Below are positions 17,462 through 26,630 of a stretch of DNA of 64,000 bases, piece after piece. The notes beneath the pieces are model-generated. The model had not been told where the DNA came from, ran no database searches, and saw nothing but the letters and a program-made list of their open reading frames with translations. The stretch comes from Spongiactinospora sp. TRM90649 (lineage in GTDB: Bacteria; Actinomycetota; Actinomycetes; Streptosporangiales; Streptosporangiaceae), in the NCBI RefSeq assembly GCF_029382225.1, contig NZ_JARLTC010000015.1, positions 157,986 through 221,985 on the forward strand. The letters are read 5' to 3'. A program made the position numbers and the translations under genes. Position 1 is the first letter of the stretch; every line of letters begins with the position of its first letter.

Positions 17462-18359
17462 CGCAACACCCCTGGTCTCGATCGGGCTGCCCACGTACAA
17501 CGGGGCGTCCCGCGTGCCCGAGGTGATCCGTTCGATCCTCGCCCAGGACCACGCCAACCTGGAACTGGTGATCTGTGACAACGGCTCGACGGACGACACC
17601 GAGCAGGTGTGCCGCGCACTGGCCGGGGTGGACGGCCGGATCGTCTACCACCGCCACCCACGCAACGTGGGCCTGCTGAACAACTTCATCTCCGCGATCC
17701 GCCTGGCCAAGGGCGAGTACTTCCGCTGGGTCGGAGACGACGACCGGCTCGAACCGCAGTGCGTCTCCCGCTCGCTGGAGCCGTTCCTGCGCGACGAGCG
17801 GCTCGTCCTGGTCACCACCCAGGTCGCCTACACCGGCCCGGACGGCGTCACCTCGACGGCCCCCTACGAGGGGACCGCGCTGGGATCCGGCGACCCGGTC
17901 GAGCGGTTCGCCGAGATGCTGCGCATGCTCAATCAGAGCCACCTGCTGATCGACCCGCTGTACGGCATGGTCAGACGCGAACCGGTGGCCGCCATCCCGC
18001 GCCGGAACATGCTGCGTGAGGACGAGGTCTTCGCCGCCAAGCTGGCGCTGGCCGGCCCGTGGGCGCACGTTCCCGAGGTGCTGGCCCACCGCAACTGGAA
18101 GCACGAGCGCCTGCCCACGGTGGCCCGCCGGCTCGACGTCCCGGTCTGGCAGGCCCGGTTCGCCACGACCCTGCAGTGCAGGGAGATGCTCCGCTGGCTG
18201 GGGACGGCTCCGCTCACCCCCGCACAGCGCCGCCGCGCCCGGGCCGAGGTCCTGCGCATGTACGGCACGCGTCAGCGCCGCGTGCTGACCCACCGCAGCC
18301 GCAAGCTGGCCCGCATGGCCGCCTCCCTGGTGGTGTCACGCGGAACGGCCCACAGCTGA
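17454..18359 (+). CDS. Glycosyltransferase family 2
   Basis: The 301-aa cytoplasmic GT-A enzyme starts at the ATG at 17454, behind GGAAGGA. It begins VSIGLPTYNGASRVPEVIRSILAQ, has the nucleotide-binding LVICDNGSTDDT and the DXD-type motif WVGDDDRLEP, and a late EDEVFAA region that may hold the catalytic base. It adds one sugar to the lipid-linked repeat unit; donor and linkage are unknown. It ends the operon from 9891 and overlaps the convergent acyltransferase by 24 bp. Confidence 0.88.
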   Translation: MPDATPLVSIGLPTYNGASRVPEVIRSILAQDHANLELVICDNGSTDDTEQVCRALAGVDGRIVYHRHPRNVGLLNNFISAIRLAKGEYFRWVGDDDRLEPQCVSRSLEPFLRDERLVLVTTQVAYTGPDGVTSTAPYEGTALGSGDPVERFAEMLRMLNQSHLLIDPLYGMVRREPVAAIPRRNMLREDEVFAAKLALAGPWAHVPEVLAHRNWKHERLPTVARRLDVPVWQARFATTLQCREMLRWLGTAPLTPAQRRRARAEVLRMYGTRQRRVLTHRSRKLARMAASLVVSRGTAHS

Positions 18360-19568
18360 TCGTTCGCCTTCCTCGTCCAGGTCTGTCTCTTGAATCGACC
18401 GCTTACGCCCCCGGGCTCTGACGGCCGCCACCATGGCGTCCCGCAGCGCCGGCCATGTCCTGTGCCGCTGGAACGGCAGCTCGAACACCGCCGCGAACAG
18501 CCGTGCCACCACCAGGGTGAGCGGCAGCGCCAGGCCGAGCGTGGCCGCCAGCCTGCCGCCGCCCGGCTCGGTGATGGGTACGACGACCAGCGCGCTCACC
18601 GCGACGACCAGCGGGGCGTGCGTCAGGTAGAGGCTGTAGGAGAAGGACCCGAGCCCGCGGACCGGCCGCGAGTCCAGCAGCCGCACGAGCCGGCGCGGAC
18701 GGCCGGTGGCCACGGCGGCGAGCAGCATGCCGACCGAGGGGCCGATGGCCAGGTCCACCCAGAAGAAGTTGCCGACCGTCCACACCGATCCGTTGACCAG
18801 GATCAGCGCCAGGACGGGCAGGAAGGCCAGGAGCGCCAGCCAGTGCCAGGGCAGGTTCCGCACCCGGTCCCCGGCGGAGACGATGCCCGCGGCGACCACG
18901 CCGACCGCGAACAGCGCGGCGAACTGAGGGGTGAGCCGCATCAGCGCGTCGATCGCGGCGACGCTCGCGGAGAGCGCGCCGACGGCGGCCACGACGACCG
19001 TGACGGCGGCCAGCATGACGACGGCCCCGGCCCGGCGCACGACCAGCAGCAGGAGCGGGAAGACGAGGTAGAGCTGGGCCTCCACCGCGATCGACCACAG
19101 CGCGCCGTTCGGGCTGGGGGAGCCGATGACGTCCTGCAGCAGCAGCCCGTAGACCAGCACGGACTTGGCGGTGGGCGCGGACTCGCCCGGTTGCGGGACG
19201 AGCGTCCAGGCGATGATCAGGCTCATCGCCAGGGCGGGCCAGTAGGGCGGCAGGATGCGCCAGAGCCTGCGGTGGGCGAACCGCTTGACTCCGCCGAGCC
19301 GCCAGCCGTTCCTGGCCGGGGCGACGGCGAGGGAGAAGCCGGACAGCACGATGAAGACCCCGACCGCGAAGTGGCCGTACATCATCCAGCCGAGCCAGGG
19401 CGGGCCGTTGTCGACCGGGAAGCCCGGATAGGACAGCAGGTAGCAGTGGTGCAGGACCACGAAGAGGGCGGCCAGGCCCCTGATTCCGTCCAGTCCGGCG
19501 AGCCGGGCACGTCCCGCGCCGCCGCCGCCGGTGCGTGCGGGCACGCGCTCGGACATGGCAGGTTCCAT
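18336..19568 (-). CDS. Membrane O-acyltransferase (acyltransferase family 3)
   Basis: The 410-aa protein has about ten helices and the acyltransferase-3 signatures LAGLDGIRGLAALFVVLHHCYLL (catalytic His), GYFAVGVF-like VGVFIVLSGFSL, and RRLWRILPPYWPAL. The mid-protein motif NGALWSIAVEAQLYLVFPLL is also typical. Members acetylate or otherwise acylate extracellular sugars. The start is the ATG at 19568, with AGGAG 8 bp upstream. A second member of this family lies at 30253, so the polymer probably carries at least two acyl decorations. Confidence 0.88.
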   Translation of the reverse strand: MEPAMSERVPARTGGGGAGRARLAGLDGIRGLAALFVVLHHCYLLSYPGFPVDNGPPWLGWMMYGHFAVGVFIVLSGFSLAVAPARNGWRLGGVKRFAHRRLWRILPPYWPALAMSLIIAWTLVPQPGESAPTAKSVLVYGLLLQDVIGSPSPNGALWSIAVEAQLYLVFPLLLLVVRRAGAVVMLAAVTVVVAAVGALSASVAAIDALMRLTPQFAALFAVGVVAAGIVSAGDRVRNLPWHWLALLAFLPVLALILVNGSVWTVGNFFWVDLAIGPSVGMLLAAVATGRPRRLVRLLDSRPVRGLGSFSYSLYLTHAPLVVAVSALVVVPITEPGGGRLAATLGLALPLTLVVARLFAAVFELPFQRHRTWPALRDAMVAAVRARGRKRSIQETDLDEEGERSAVGRSA

Positions 19569-19937
19569 CGAATCCACTCCTGTCGCCGATCTGTCTCTGC
19601 TGGGGGCCACCGTCGGGGGCCACTGCCGGGCGAAGCGAACAGGCGACGAATGGAGTGTCGCGCGGGGGTTCGGCCCTCAGTGGTTAATCGCACGAAGGAG
19701 GCGGTGCGTAACATGGAACAGGCAAAATCGACAGGTCTTGGGATCGTTCCAAATCCAGCACTTTATGGCGGTTTATGGCGCCGTGTCCTAGTCTTTCATG
19801 CCTTGACAATAAGAAGGCGGACGGTTTCATATGTGGGTGGGGCGCTACACCTAGTAACAGGCGGACTGCCGCTGACGATGGCCATCTACGGTGTATCAGG
19901 GTTCACGGCGCCCTGGCGCACATAAGGGCGGGGAAAC
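19569..19937. other. Divergent intergenic region between acyltransferase and Wzz-like genes
   Basis: This 369-bp stretch has no convincing coding frame. It is low in GC from about 19680 to 19830. It holds a TTGACA box at 19803, and GTAACA at 19708-19713 and 19854-19859, a hexamer repeated in two other promoter regions of this locus (22039, 22108, 30076). A short open frame ending at 19791 has poor codon character and is rejected. Confidence 0.5.
19803..19832 (+). promoter_or_regulatory. Possible promoter of the first Wzz-like gene
   Basis: A consensus -35 box TTGACA (19803-19808) is followed after 18 bp by TCATAT (19827-19832). It would give a leader of about 100 nt before the ATG at 19938. 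The -10 match is only partial. Confidence 0.35.
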
Positions 19938-21038
19938 ATGGAGTTCTGGAAGACGATTTACGATCTTGCTCGGAGGAAGTTCGTCGGCCCGCCGGTGATC
20001 CTCTTATCCATCGTCATGGCCGCGATCGTCTACATCCTGGTGCCCGCGACCTACGTCTCCTCCACGTCGATGGTGCTGACCACACCCCCGGCCGGTGGCA
20101 CGCTGACCTCGGACCCCGAGCGCCAGGGCGGCCTGACCAACCCGCTGCTGCAGTTCAGCGACGGCCTGCGCACCACCACCGGCGTGCTCATCCTGTCCAT
20201 GAACACCCCGGAGATGATGGCCGCGCTCGGCATCACCGAGAACAGCGGCACCGAGATCATCATCAACGACGGCCGGACCAACCCCGAACTGCTCGGCATC
20301 AGCATGAGCGGGCCGTTCATCTACATCGAGACCACCAGCGGCTCCGCCCAGGCCGCCAAGGACGTCACCGCCCGTGCACAGCGCCGCATCCGCCAGGAGC
20401 TCGACGACCGTCAGCGCGCCCTCGGAGCGCCCCGCTCCACCTACATCTCCATCGTCGACGTGGTGCCGCCCACCCTGCCCAAGGCGTCACTGTCGGACAA
20501 GATCCAGTTCGCCGGCGGGGCGCTCGTGGCCTGCGTCAGCCTGGGCTTCGGCATCGCCTACGCGCTGCGCCGCCGCAAGATCCTGAGTGACCAGGCCGCC
20601 GCGCCCCCCGCCACGGCGGCGTTCGCCGCCGCGCACGTGGGAGCCCCGCCCGGCTCCCGTGCCATCGCGCCCGGCGCCGGGGCCGTGCCGAAGAAGCCCG
20701 CCAAGCCGGCCGCCGAGCCGAAGGCCGTGGCCGGACCGCCGGCCAAATCGCCCGCGAAGCCCCCCGCGAAGGCTCCGGCGCAGCCTCCGAAGGCCCCGGC
20801 GAAGAAGGACGCCAAGGCGGAGGAGCCCAAGGACCGGCCGGAGGACGAGCAGTCGCCCAAGGACGCGGGCGGCTGGCCCAAGGAGGGGCTCGGCAAGTCG
20901 GTCGTGGTGATGTTCCCCGCGACCGGCGGGCAGGACGACGACACCGTCGCCTTCGCGCGCCTGCCGCTGGACGAGACAGGCCCCATCCCCGCCGTCAACA
21001 ACGAGAACCACACCAGGTACGAGCACGGCAAGGACTGA
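19938..21038 (+). CDS. Wzz-like chain-length/copolymerase protein with long Pro-Ala-Lys tail
   Basis: The 366-aa protein has a Wzz layout: an N-terminal helix (PVILLSIVMAAIVYILV, about 18-36), an extracytoplasmic region of about 150 residues with TYVSSTSMVLTTP, and a second helix (FAGGALVACVSLGFGIAYAL, about 193-213). The remaining about 150 residues are cytoplasmic, rich in Pro, Ala and Lys, and look disordered. No tyrosine-kinase domain is fused or adjacent, unlike typical actinomycete Wzz/Wzc systems. It is paralogous to the protein at 22191: both start M[ED]FW and share TYVSS. Confidence 0.78.
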   Translation: MEFWKTIYDLARRKFVGPPVILLSIVMAAIVYILVPATYVSSTSMVLTTPPAGGTLTSDPERQGGLTNPLLQFSDGLRTTTGVLILSMNTPEMMAALGITENSGTEIIINDGRTNPELLGISMSGPFIYIETTSGSAQAAKDVTARAQRRIRQELDDRQRALGAPRSTYISIVDVVPPTLPKASLSDKIQFAGGALVACVSLGFGIAYALRRRKILSDQAAAPPATAAFAAAHVGAPPGSRAIAPGAGAVPKKPAKPAAEPKAVAGPPAKSPAKPPAKAPAQPPKAPAKKDAKAEEPKDRPEDEQSPKDAGGWPKEGLGKSVVVMFPATGGQDDDTVAFARLPLDETGPIPAVNNENHTRYEHGKD

Positions 21039-21084
21039 GCTCGCACAGACGCGGCCGCGCGGGGTCACCGCCGCCGGGAGGTCC

Positions 21085-21960
21085 TCACGACTCGGCGGCG
21101 ACCTCCGCGCATCGCCGTACGGCGGCCTGCCGCACGTGGTGGGGGGTGTTGGACTTGGCGGAGATCGCCATCCCCACGGCGTCCGGCCCGAGGCGGTCGG
21201 CGAAGGCCACCGCCGCCCGCTCGTCCCACGCGGTGTGGTCGTAGCTGGTGTGGCAGAACGTCGTGTCGGACTCCGGCCGCTCCTCGCCGAGCACCTCGTC
21301 CACGAACACGCCGTACAGGATGAACTCCGAGATGTGCACCTCGGCGGTGAAGGCGTCGAGCCAGTGCCGTCCGGTGACCTCGCTGACGCGCTGCCGCATC
21401 GCCTCGACGACCGAGGGACGCCAGGGGATCAGCGGGCCCACGTAGTCGGGCAGCGGCAGCGGCGGGGGCGGGGGGAGCCCGAGCAGCCGCCTCGCCACGT
21501 GGTGCCAGATCACGTGGCGGGTCATCGACTCGTTGACCGCGTTCTCCTCGCGGTAGAGCAGCGGCCTGCCGTCGCGGATGAAACGCTCGGCCCGGGTCGG
21601 GCGCACCAGCACCACGTCGGAGTCGGCGATCAGCGCCACATCGGCGTCGATCGTCGCGGCGGCGTGTATCTTGATGGCCTGCTGGGTGATCCACCCGCGC
21701 ACCGGGGGCCACGGCCGTCGTGCGTTGACGTAGATCTCCGAGCGGGGCATCCGCAGGTAGCGGCCCGGCAGGGCGTCGGAACGCGCGATCACCCGGCACC
21801 TCGGGCCCTCGAACCTGGCGAACGCCGCCAGGTCTGCGGGCGGCACGAAGACATGGTGAACGGTGTCGTCCGTGGTGTGCTCAAGAACGGACGCGTGCAG
21901 ATCGGCGAACAATCGGATGTCGGGCGAGTAGCTCGGGGTGACGACGGCCAGTTTGGGCAT
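21085..21960 (-). CDS. DUF6492-type putative glycosyltransferase
   Basis: The 291-aa soluble protein opens LAVVTPSYSPDIRLFADLHASV, a GT-A-like first strand, and carries ALIADSDVVLVRP, whose DSD resembles a metal-binding DXD. The rest, including AEVHISEFILYGVFV and the aromatic-rich YDHTAWDERAAVAF, resembles the DUF6492 group often found in capsule loci. A sugar-transfer role is inferred from context and the DXD. It lies alone on the minus strand between the two wzz-like genes, and I see no strong ribosome-binding site. Confidence 0.65.
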   Translation of the reverse strand: MPKLAVVTPSYSPDIRLFADLHASVLEHTTDDTVHHVFVPPADLAAFARFEGPRCRVIARSDALPGRYLRMPRSEIYVNARRPWPPVRGWITQQAIKIHAAATIDADVALIADSDVVLVRPTRAERFIRDGRPLLYREENAVNESMTRHVIWHHVARRLLGLPPPPPLPLPDYVGPLIPWRPSVVEAMRQRVSEVTGRHWLDAFTAEVHISEFILYGVFVDEVLGEERPESDTTFCHTSYDHTAWDERAAVAFADRLGPDAVGMAISAKSNTPHHVRQAAVRRCAEVAAES

Positions 21961-22190
21961 GGATGGTCTGGTCTCCAGTCCTATGGCTGATTCGGGTCAT
22001 GGCCCGCTGCTTCATTCATCATGGTTGTGCTAGTCACTTGTTACCGGCGTTCCCGGAAGGTTGCTTTTAGGTCACGTCTACGACAGAAAGCTCGGCCGCT
22101 TTCCGGCGTAACATCGCACGGGTCGGCATCCGATCACTCCTTTGGGGAGGCTGTCGGATGCGACTCCCGACATCCAGCATGGGAGAGCGG

Positions 22191-22940
22191 ATGGACTTCT
22201 GGGGGACGGTCCTTGTCCTGTTCCGTCGCTGGTACCTCTCCTTTCCCGCGTTCCTGCTGGCCGTCGCCGCCGCGTTCGGCGTCTACAAGACCATTCCGAC
22301 CACCTACGTGTCGTCGGCCATGCTCGTGCTGACCGTTCCGAACAGCGGCGCCAGCCTGCCCAACAACCCCAAGGTGCCGAATGGGAAGATGAACCCGCTC
22401 CTCAACTTCGACCACGGGCTGAGCGTCTCGGCGTCCATTCTGATCGCCGCGCTCGGCACGCCGGAGATCGCCCAGGAGCTGGGCTCGACCCCCGGGGAGG
22501 GCGGCACCACCTACCGGGCCTACAACGGCAGCAGCAACCTGGAGTCGCTGGCCACCGGTCCCTTCGTGTTCATCGAGGGGGAGAGCGCCGATCCCGCCGC
22601 CGCGCAGGCGATCGTGCGCAGGGTGATCAAACGGGCCGGAGTGGAGCTCCAGGCCCGGCAGCATCGCCTCGCCGCGCCGGAGGCGACCTTCATCCGGCTG
22701 ACCGAGAGCATCCCGCCGACGGCCCCGCAGGGCCAGGGCGGGCGCCGGATGCGGTCCGCGGCGGCGGCCCTCGGCCTGGGGCTGATCTCCGCGCTGACCG
22801 TCACGTTCGCCGGTGACAGCGTGCTGACCTCCCGGCGCAGGCGCCGCCAGGCCCTGGCCACGGCCGCGCCGCCCGACCCCGGCGCGCGGGCGCAGACCGA
22901 CGACGGCCTGGTGCGCGTCGGCGCGCCTCCGGAGCGCTGA
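22191..22940 (+). CDS. Wzz-like chain-length/copolymerase protein, second copy
   Basis: The 249-aa protein starts MDFWGTVLVLFRRWYLSFPA at the ATG at 22191, behind GGGAGAG. The parallel MEFW start of its paralogue supports this choice over two ATGs upstream. It has an N-terminal helix (AFLLAVAAAFGVY), TYVSSAMLVLTVP, an extracytoplasmic region and a second helix (AAALGLGLISALTVTFAG), then a short basic and Ala-rich cytoplasmic tail. It lies 2 bp before the polymerase gene, which supports a role in controlling polymer length. Confidence 0.8.
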   Translation: MDFWGTVLVLFRRWYLSFPAFLLAVAAAFGVYKTIPTTYVSSAMLVLTVPNSGASLPNNPKVPNGKMNPLLNFDHGLSVSASILIAALGTPEIAQELGSTPGEGGTTYRAYNGSSNLESLATGPFVFIEGESADPAAAQAIVRRVIKRAGVELQARQHRLAAPEATFIRLTESIPPTAPQGQGGRRMRSAAAALGLGLISALTVTFAGDSVLTSRRRRRQALATAAPPDPGARAQTDDGLVRVGAPPER

Positions 22941-22942
22941 TC

Positions 22943-24316
22943 GTGGCCAAGACGGTGACCGAGGTGGAGTCCCCTCCCGCGCCTCCCGCACCCTCCGGGC
23001 GCGGCTTCGTGCGCGCCGACGGCGCGACGCTGGCCATGGTGTTCGCCGTGGTGCTGCTGGTGATCCCGGCCCGGCTGGTGTTCGTCGGGCTGCCGCTGTC
23101 GATCAGCCCGGCCAACCTGGTCGCCCTGATCTCCGCCGCCGTCTGGCTGTTCGCGCACTTCACGGTGACGCTGAACATGGCCAAGGGCCGCACGCCGGTG
23201 CGCACCGGCATCTTCGCCTACGCCACCTCGATGATCGCCACGTTCGGCTTCGCCACCTACGGCTTCCTGCCCGCCGACGAGCTGGGCCTGGCCGACCACG
23301 CGTTCATCCTGATCATCGCCAACGTGGGCCTGGCGCTGCTGGTCTGCGACGGCATCCGCAGCCCCGAACGCCTGGACTTCCTGCTCAAATGCGTGGTGCT
23401 GGCCGGGGCGTTCATCTCGGTGATCGGGGCCTTCCAGTACCTGTTCAACATCGACCTGACGAACTTCCTCGAACTGCCCGGCCTGCGCTACACGTCGGAG
23501 GACGCCACCATCATCGAGCGCGGCGGCGGACGCCGCGTCGGCTCGACCACCGGCCACCCGATCGAGTTCGGCGTGGTGTGCTCGATGTTGCTGCCGATCG
23601 CCGTCCACTACGGCTACAAGGCCAGGCTGCGCGGCGAACCGGCGCTGCGCTGGTGGGGCTGCGCCGGGCTGATCGGCCTCGGGCTGATGTTCTCGGTGTC
23701 GCGTTCGGCGGTACTGGGCCTGGCCGCCGTGTCGCTGGTGCTGCTGATCGGCTGGCCGAGCCGCCGGCGGCTGCAGGCGCTGCTGGTCACCCTGGGCTTC
23801 CTGGTGGTCATCCGGGTGGCGGTGCCGGGCCTGCTCGGCACCTTCTACTCGCTGTTCGCCAACTTCGGCAACGACGACAGCATCCGTTACCGCACGCACG
23901 ACTACGACGTGGCGGTGGCCGAGATCTCCAGGCACCCATGGCTCGGACGCGGGGTCGGCACGTGGTACGCCCCCAAGCACCAGGTGTTCGACAACCAGTA
24001 CATCCTGTCGACGGTCGAGACCGGCTACATCGGCATCGTGGCGTTCGCGATGATGTTCCTGATCGCCATCTACGCCGGGCTGCGGGTGCGCTACCTCAGC
24101 CCAGACCCCGGCACGCGCGACCTCGGGCTGACCCTGAGCGCGTGCCTGGTCGCCCCGCTGGTCGGCTCGGCCACCTTCGACCTGCTGTCGTTCGCCACCG
24201 TGACCGGCCTGGCCTACCTGCTGATCGGCGCGAACGGCGCGCTGTTGCGCACCACCGAAGCCGGTCTTCAGGGCCCCGCGCAGGCCAGCGGCCCGACGGT
24301 GCCGGTGACCCGGTAG
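22943..24316 (+). CDS. O-antigen ligase/polymerase-like protein (Wzy candidate)
   Basis: The 457-aa protein has about 11-12 membrane helices and the Wzy_C/O-antigen-ligase pattern: a periplasmic loop with HPIEFGVVCSMLLPIAVHYG before a helix, then FSVSRSAVLGLAAVSLVLL, and a large loop containing RHPWLGRGVGTWYAPKH ending in DNQYILSTVETGYIG. These are the conserved Arg/His regions of polymerases. It should link repeat units delivered by the flippase at 15938. The GTG start follows the wzz-like stop by 2 bp. Its 3' end overlaps the convergent lipoprotein gene by 49 bp. Confidence 0.85.
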   Translation: MAKTVTEVESPPAPPAPSGRGFVRADGATLAMVFAVVLLVIPARLVFVGLPLSISPANLVALISAAVWLFAHFTVTLNMAKGRTPVRTGIFAYATSMIATFGFATYGFLPADELGLADHAFILIIANVGLALLVCDGIRSPERLDFLLKCVVLAGAFISVIGAFQYLFNIDLTNFLELPGLRYTSEDATIIERGGGRRVGSTTGHPIEFGVVCSMLLPIAVHYGYKARLRGEPALRWWGCAGLIGLGLMFSVSRSAVLGLAAVSLVLLIGWPSRRRLQALLVTLGFLVVIRVAVPGLLGTFYSLFANFGNDDSIRYRTHDYDVAVAEISRHPWLGRGVGTWYAPKHQVFDNQYILSTVETGYIGIVAFAMMFLIAIYAGLRVRYLSPDPGTRDLGLTLSACLVAPLVGSATFDLLSFATVTGLAYLLIGANGALLRTTEAGLQGPAQASGPTVPVTR

Positions 24317-25167
24317 CCCTCGTCGATCGTGACCAGCGTGTTGTCGGCCCACTCGCCCTTGCCACAGTCGGAGTCGACCGGGCCGTAGACCCAGGACTTG
24401 TTCACCAACCGGTTGCCCCGCACCACCTGGCGCCCGGCGACGTTGCGCACCTGGATGCTGTAGGTGCCGCCCATGACCAGGTTGTCGGTGACCGTGACGT
24501 TGGACTGGCCCTCGTCCACGAGGAACACCGGCGCGGTGATGTCCTTGGCGTTGCGCTGGTCGATGGTGTTGTGGTGGAAGCGCAGGTTCTTGCCGGTCTT
24601 GTAGGACTGGATGCCGTCGGAATGGTCGCCGGGGGTCGAGCACAGGTTGACGTAGGAGTCCTGGATGTCGATGTCGTCGCCGGAGGCGCGGAAGCCGTCG
24701 CTGTGGTTGCGGATCAGCACGCGCGTGGCCCGATACTTCGAGGGGCCGATCCCGGGGGCCTGGTGGCAGCCGCTCGGCGGGCCGACCGTGGAGTCGGTGA
24801 TCGTGAAGGAGTAGAACTTCAGCGAGTACTCGGCCCACACGGCGCCGTCGATGCGGCTGTTCTTGACGGTGACGTCGTCGGCGGTGATCAGCAGCTCGCC
24901 GGGGATGTGCACGCCGTCCAGGACGGTGCCGGGCTTGGTGACCCGGTAGGCGACGCCCTCGGTGTTGAGCTCCACCTTGGTCAGCTTGGTGCCCTTGGGC
25001 ACGCCGGTGCACTCGGGCGTGGGGTACTCGGGACAGCCGGAGGCGGGGGAGGGCAGCGGCGCCGGGGACGTCGGCGCGGCGCGGCGCGGCGATGGTTCCG
25101 CGCCGGGCCCGGAACTGCAGGACGCGACCAGCGCGGCGGCTGCGGTGATCGTTAAGACCCGGCGCAT
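24268..25167 (-). CDS. Secreted right-handed beta-helix (pectate-lyase-like) lipoprotein
   Basis: The 299-aa protein starts MRRVLTITAAAALVASCSSG, a signal peptide ending in a lipobox (VASC), so it should be anchored outside the membrane. After a Pro/Ser linker come the rungs of a parallel beta-helix: GTVLDGVHIPGELLITADDVTVKNSRIDG, NHSDGFRASGDDIDIQDSYVN and NVTVTDNLVMGGTY. Such folds cleave or bind polysaccharides. In a polymer cluster a lyase or trimming role is plausible but not proven, since I cannot identify catalytic residues. A shorter relative is at 35078. Its 3' end overlaps the polymerase gene. Confidence 0.78.
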   Translation of the reverse strand: MRRVLTITAAAALVASCSSGPGAEPSPRRAAPTSPAPLPSPASGCPEYPTPECTGVPKGTKLTKVELNTEGVAYRVTKPGTVLDGVHIPGELLITADDVTVKNSRIDGAVWAEYSLKFYSFTITDSTVGPPSGCHQAPGIGPSKYRATRVLIRNHSDGFRASGDDIDIQDSYVNLCSTPGDHSDGIQSYKTGKNLRFHHNTIDQRNAKDITAPVFLVDEGQSNVTVTDNLVMGGTYSIQVRNVAGRQVVRGNRLVNKSWVYGPVDSDCGKGEWADNTLVTIDEGYRVTGTVGPLACAGP

Positions 25168-25217
25168 ACTCACGGCTCCATCACTTGGGGTCGGGCCCCG
25201 ATGGCCGGGGCCTGGTG

Positions 25218-25760
25218 TCACAGACGCGCGCGCAATTGTTCCCACGAGCCGGCGTCACGGTCACGCGCACTGATGGCGGAGAGCGCGAGCGGCCACTCGA
25301 TTTTCAATTCCGGATCGTCGAAGCGCACCGCTAGATCTTCCGACGGGTCGTGTTCCCTGTCGATTCTGTAGCATACGTCGGCCTGATCGGTGAGCGCCTG
25401 GAAACCGTGCAGCAATCCCGGGGGCACGTACAGCGTGGCGAAGTCGTCATCGTCGAGACGCACCGAGGTCACCTCGCCGAACGTCGGGGAATCGGGGCGG
25501 GCGTCCACCAGAATGTCGAGGATCGCGCCCCGGGCGCATCGCACGAGCTTGGCCTCGCCCCGCCCGGAACGGCCGTGCATACCGCGAATCGTGCCCTTGC
25601 GCGACCGTGACTGGCTGTCCTGGATGAACGCGTCCGGGTCGAGTCCGTGCTCTTTCGCCACGGCCACGTCGAACACCCGGGTGAACAGCCCGCGATCGTC
25701 ATGGTGCGGGGTCGGAAAGAATAACAGGACGCCGTCAAGCGGTGCTTTCTCCACACGCAT
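25218..25760 (-). CDS. RmlC-like dTDP-sugar 3,5-epimerase homologue
   Basis: The 180-aa cupin has the RmlC framework: DDRGLFTRVFD, QDSQSRSRKGTIRGMHGR (with the catalytic His retained), KLVRCARGAILDILVDARPDSPTFG, and PPGLLHGFQAL. It is clearly a different branch from the rmlC at 9178. It may be a 3- or 5-epimerase acting on another 4-keto sugar, which fits the extra C-methyltransferase and dehydrogenase genes here. The start at 25760 is preceded by AGGATCC-like purines. It is divergent from the GT2 gene and 50 bp upstream of the lipoprotein gene. Confidence 0.83.
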   Translation of the reverse strand: MRVEKAPLDGVLLFFPTPHHDDRGLFTRVFDVAVAKEHGLDPDAFIQDSQSRSRKGTIRGMHGRSGRGEAKLVRCARGAILDILVDARPDSPTFGEVTSVRLDDDDFATLYVPPGLLHGFQALTDQADVCYRIDREHDPSEDLAVRFDDPELKIEWPLALSAISARDRDAGSWEQLRARL

Positions 25761-25788
25761 ATGGGATCCTTTACAAAAGGGAGGGGAA

Positions 25789-26616
25789 ATGGTGGAAGTG
25801 GTCATTCCCGCACACAACGAGGAAACCGTTGTGGCGGGGAACATCGCACGACTGCTCGACGGCGCCGCGCCGGGCGAGTTCGATGTCCTGGTGGTCGCCA
25901 ACGCCTGCTCCGACCGCACGGCCGAAGTGGCGCGGACGGCCGGCGCACGCGTCCTGGAGACCGACCAGCCCGGCAAGGCCAACGCGCTGCGGCTCGGCGA
26001 CGCCGCCTGCCACGGCTTCCCCCGCGTGTACCTGGACGCCGACGTGCGGTTGTCGGCGGACTCGGCGCGCGCGCTGGTCCAGGCCGCCCGGCGGCCCGGA
26101 GTGCTCGCCTGCGCGCCCGTGCCCGAGATGGACATGCGCGGGGTGGGCTGGGTGTCGCGGCGGCTGACCAAGGTCCACGAGGGCCTCGTCGCGCCCACCA
26201 GGGGCCTGGCCGGGGTGGGCGTCTACGTGCTCACCGAGGAGGGCCACGCCCGGGTGTTCCCGATGCCCGACGTGATCTCCGACGATGGGTGGGTGCACGC
26301 CAGCTTCGCGCCGCACGAACGAGTGGTGGTGACCGAGGCCCGCTCGCTGGTGCGCCCCTCGCAGACCGTGGCGGCGAACCTCAACCGGCGGGTGCGGGTG
26401 CGCATGGGCAACCGCCAGCTCGCCGAGCTGGGACGCCCGGTCACCGCGCGCCGGCTGGCGCTCGGTGACCTGCGGGCGCTGGTCGCCGCGCGGCGCGCGA
26501 CCCTGCTCGACGCCGCGTGCTATCTCGGAGTGCTCGTCCTGGACAAGGCGCTGACCAGGGTGCGGGCGTTGCGTCGGGGGCCGGTCGCCTGGGGGACCGA
26601 CGCCACCTCGCGCTAG
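25789..26616 (+). CDS. Glycosyltransferase family 2
   Basis: The 275-aa enzyme starts MVEVVIPAHNEETVVAGNIARLL, with near-ideal GGGAGGGGA upstream. It shows VLVVANACSDRTAEVA and the metal motif VYLDADVRLS, and a late SDDGWVHASF motif. The short C-terminus has one weak hydrophobic segment, so it is probably membrane-associated from the cytoplasm. It stands alone on the plus strand among minus-strand genes. Confidence 0.87.
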   Translation: MVEVVIPAHNEETVVAGNIARLLDGAAPGEFDVLVVANACSDRTAEVARTAGARVLETDQPGKANALRLGDAACHGFPRVYLDADVRLSADSARALVQAARRPGVLACAPVPEMDMRGVGWVSRRLTKVHEGLVAPTRGLAGVGVYVLTEEGHARVFPMPDVISDDGWVHASFAPHERVVVTEARSLVRPSQTVAANLNRRVRVRMGNRQLAELGRPVTARRLALGDLRALVAARRATLLDAACYLGVLVLDKALTRVRALRRGPVAWGTDATSR

Positions 26617-26630
26617 CGGGAGGGCTCGGA

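Noticed and set aside
19531..19791. Short plus-strand gene before the first Wzz-like gene
   Set aside because: It has no ribosome-binding site, mixed composition and lies across the divergent promoter region.
22520..25012. An 830-aa minus-strand frame
   Set aside because: It is antisense to the polymerase and out of frame with the beta-helix lipoprotein; composition is His/Arg/Gln/Gly-rich without domains.
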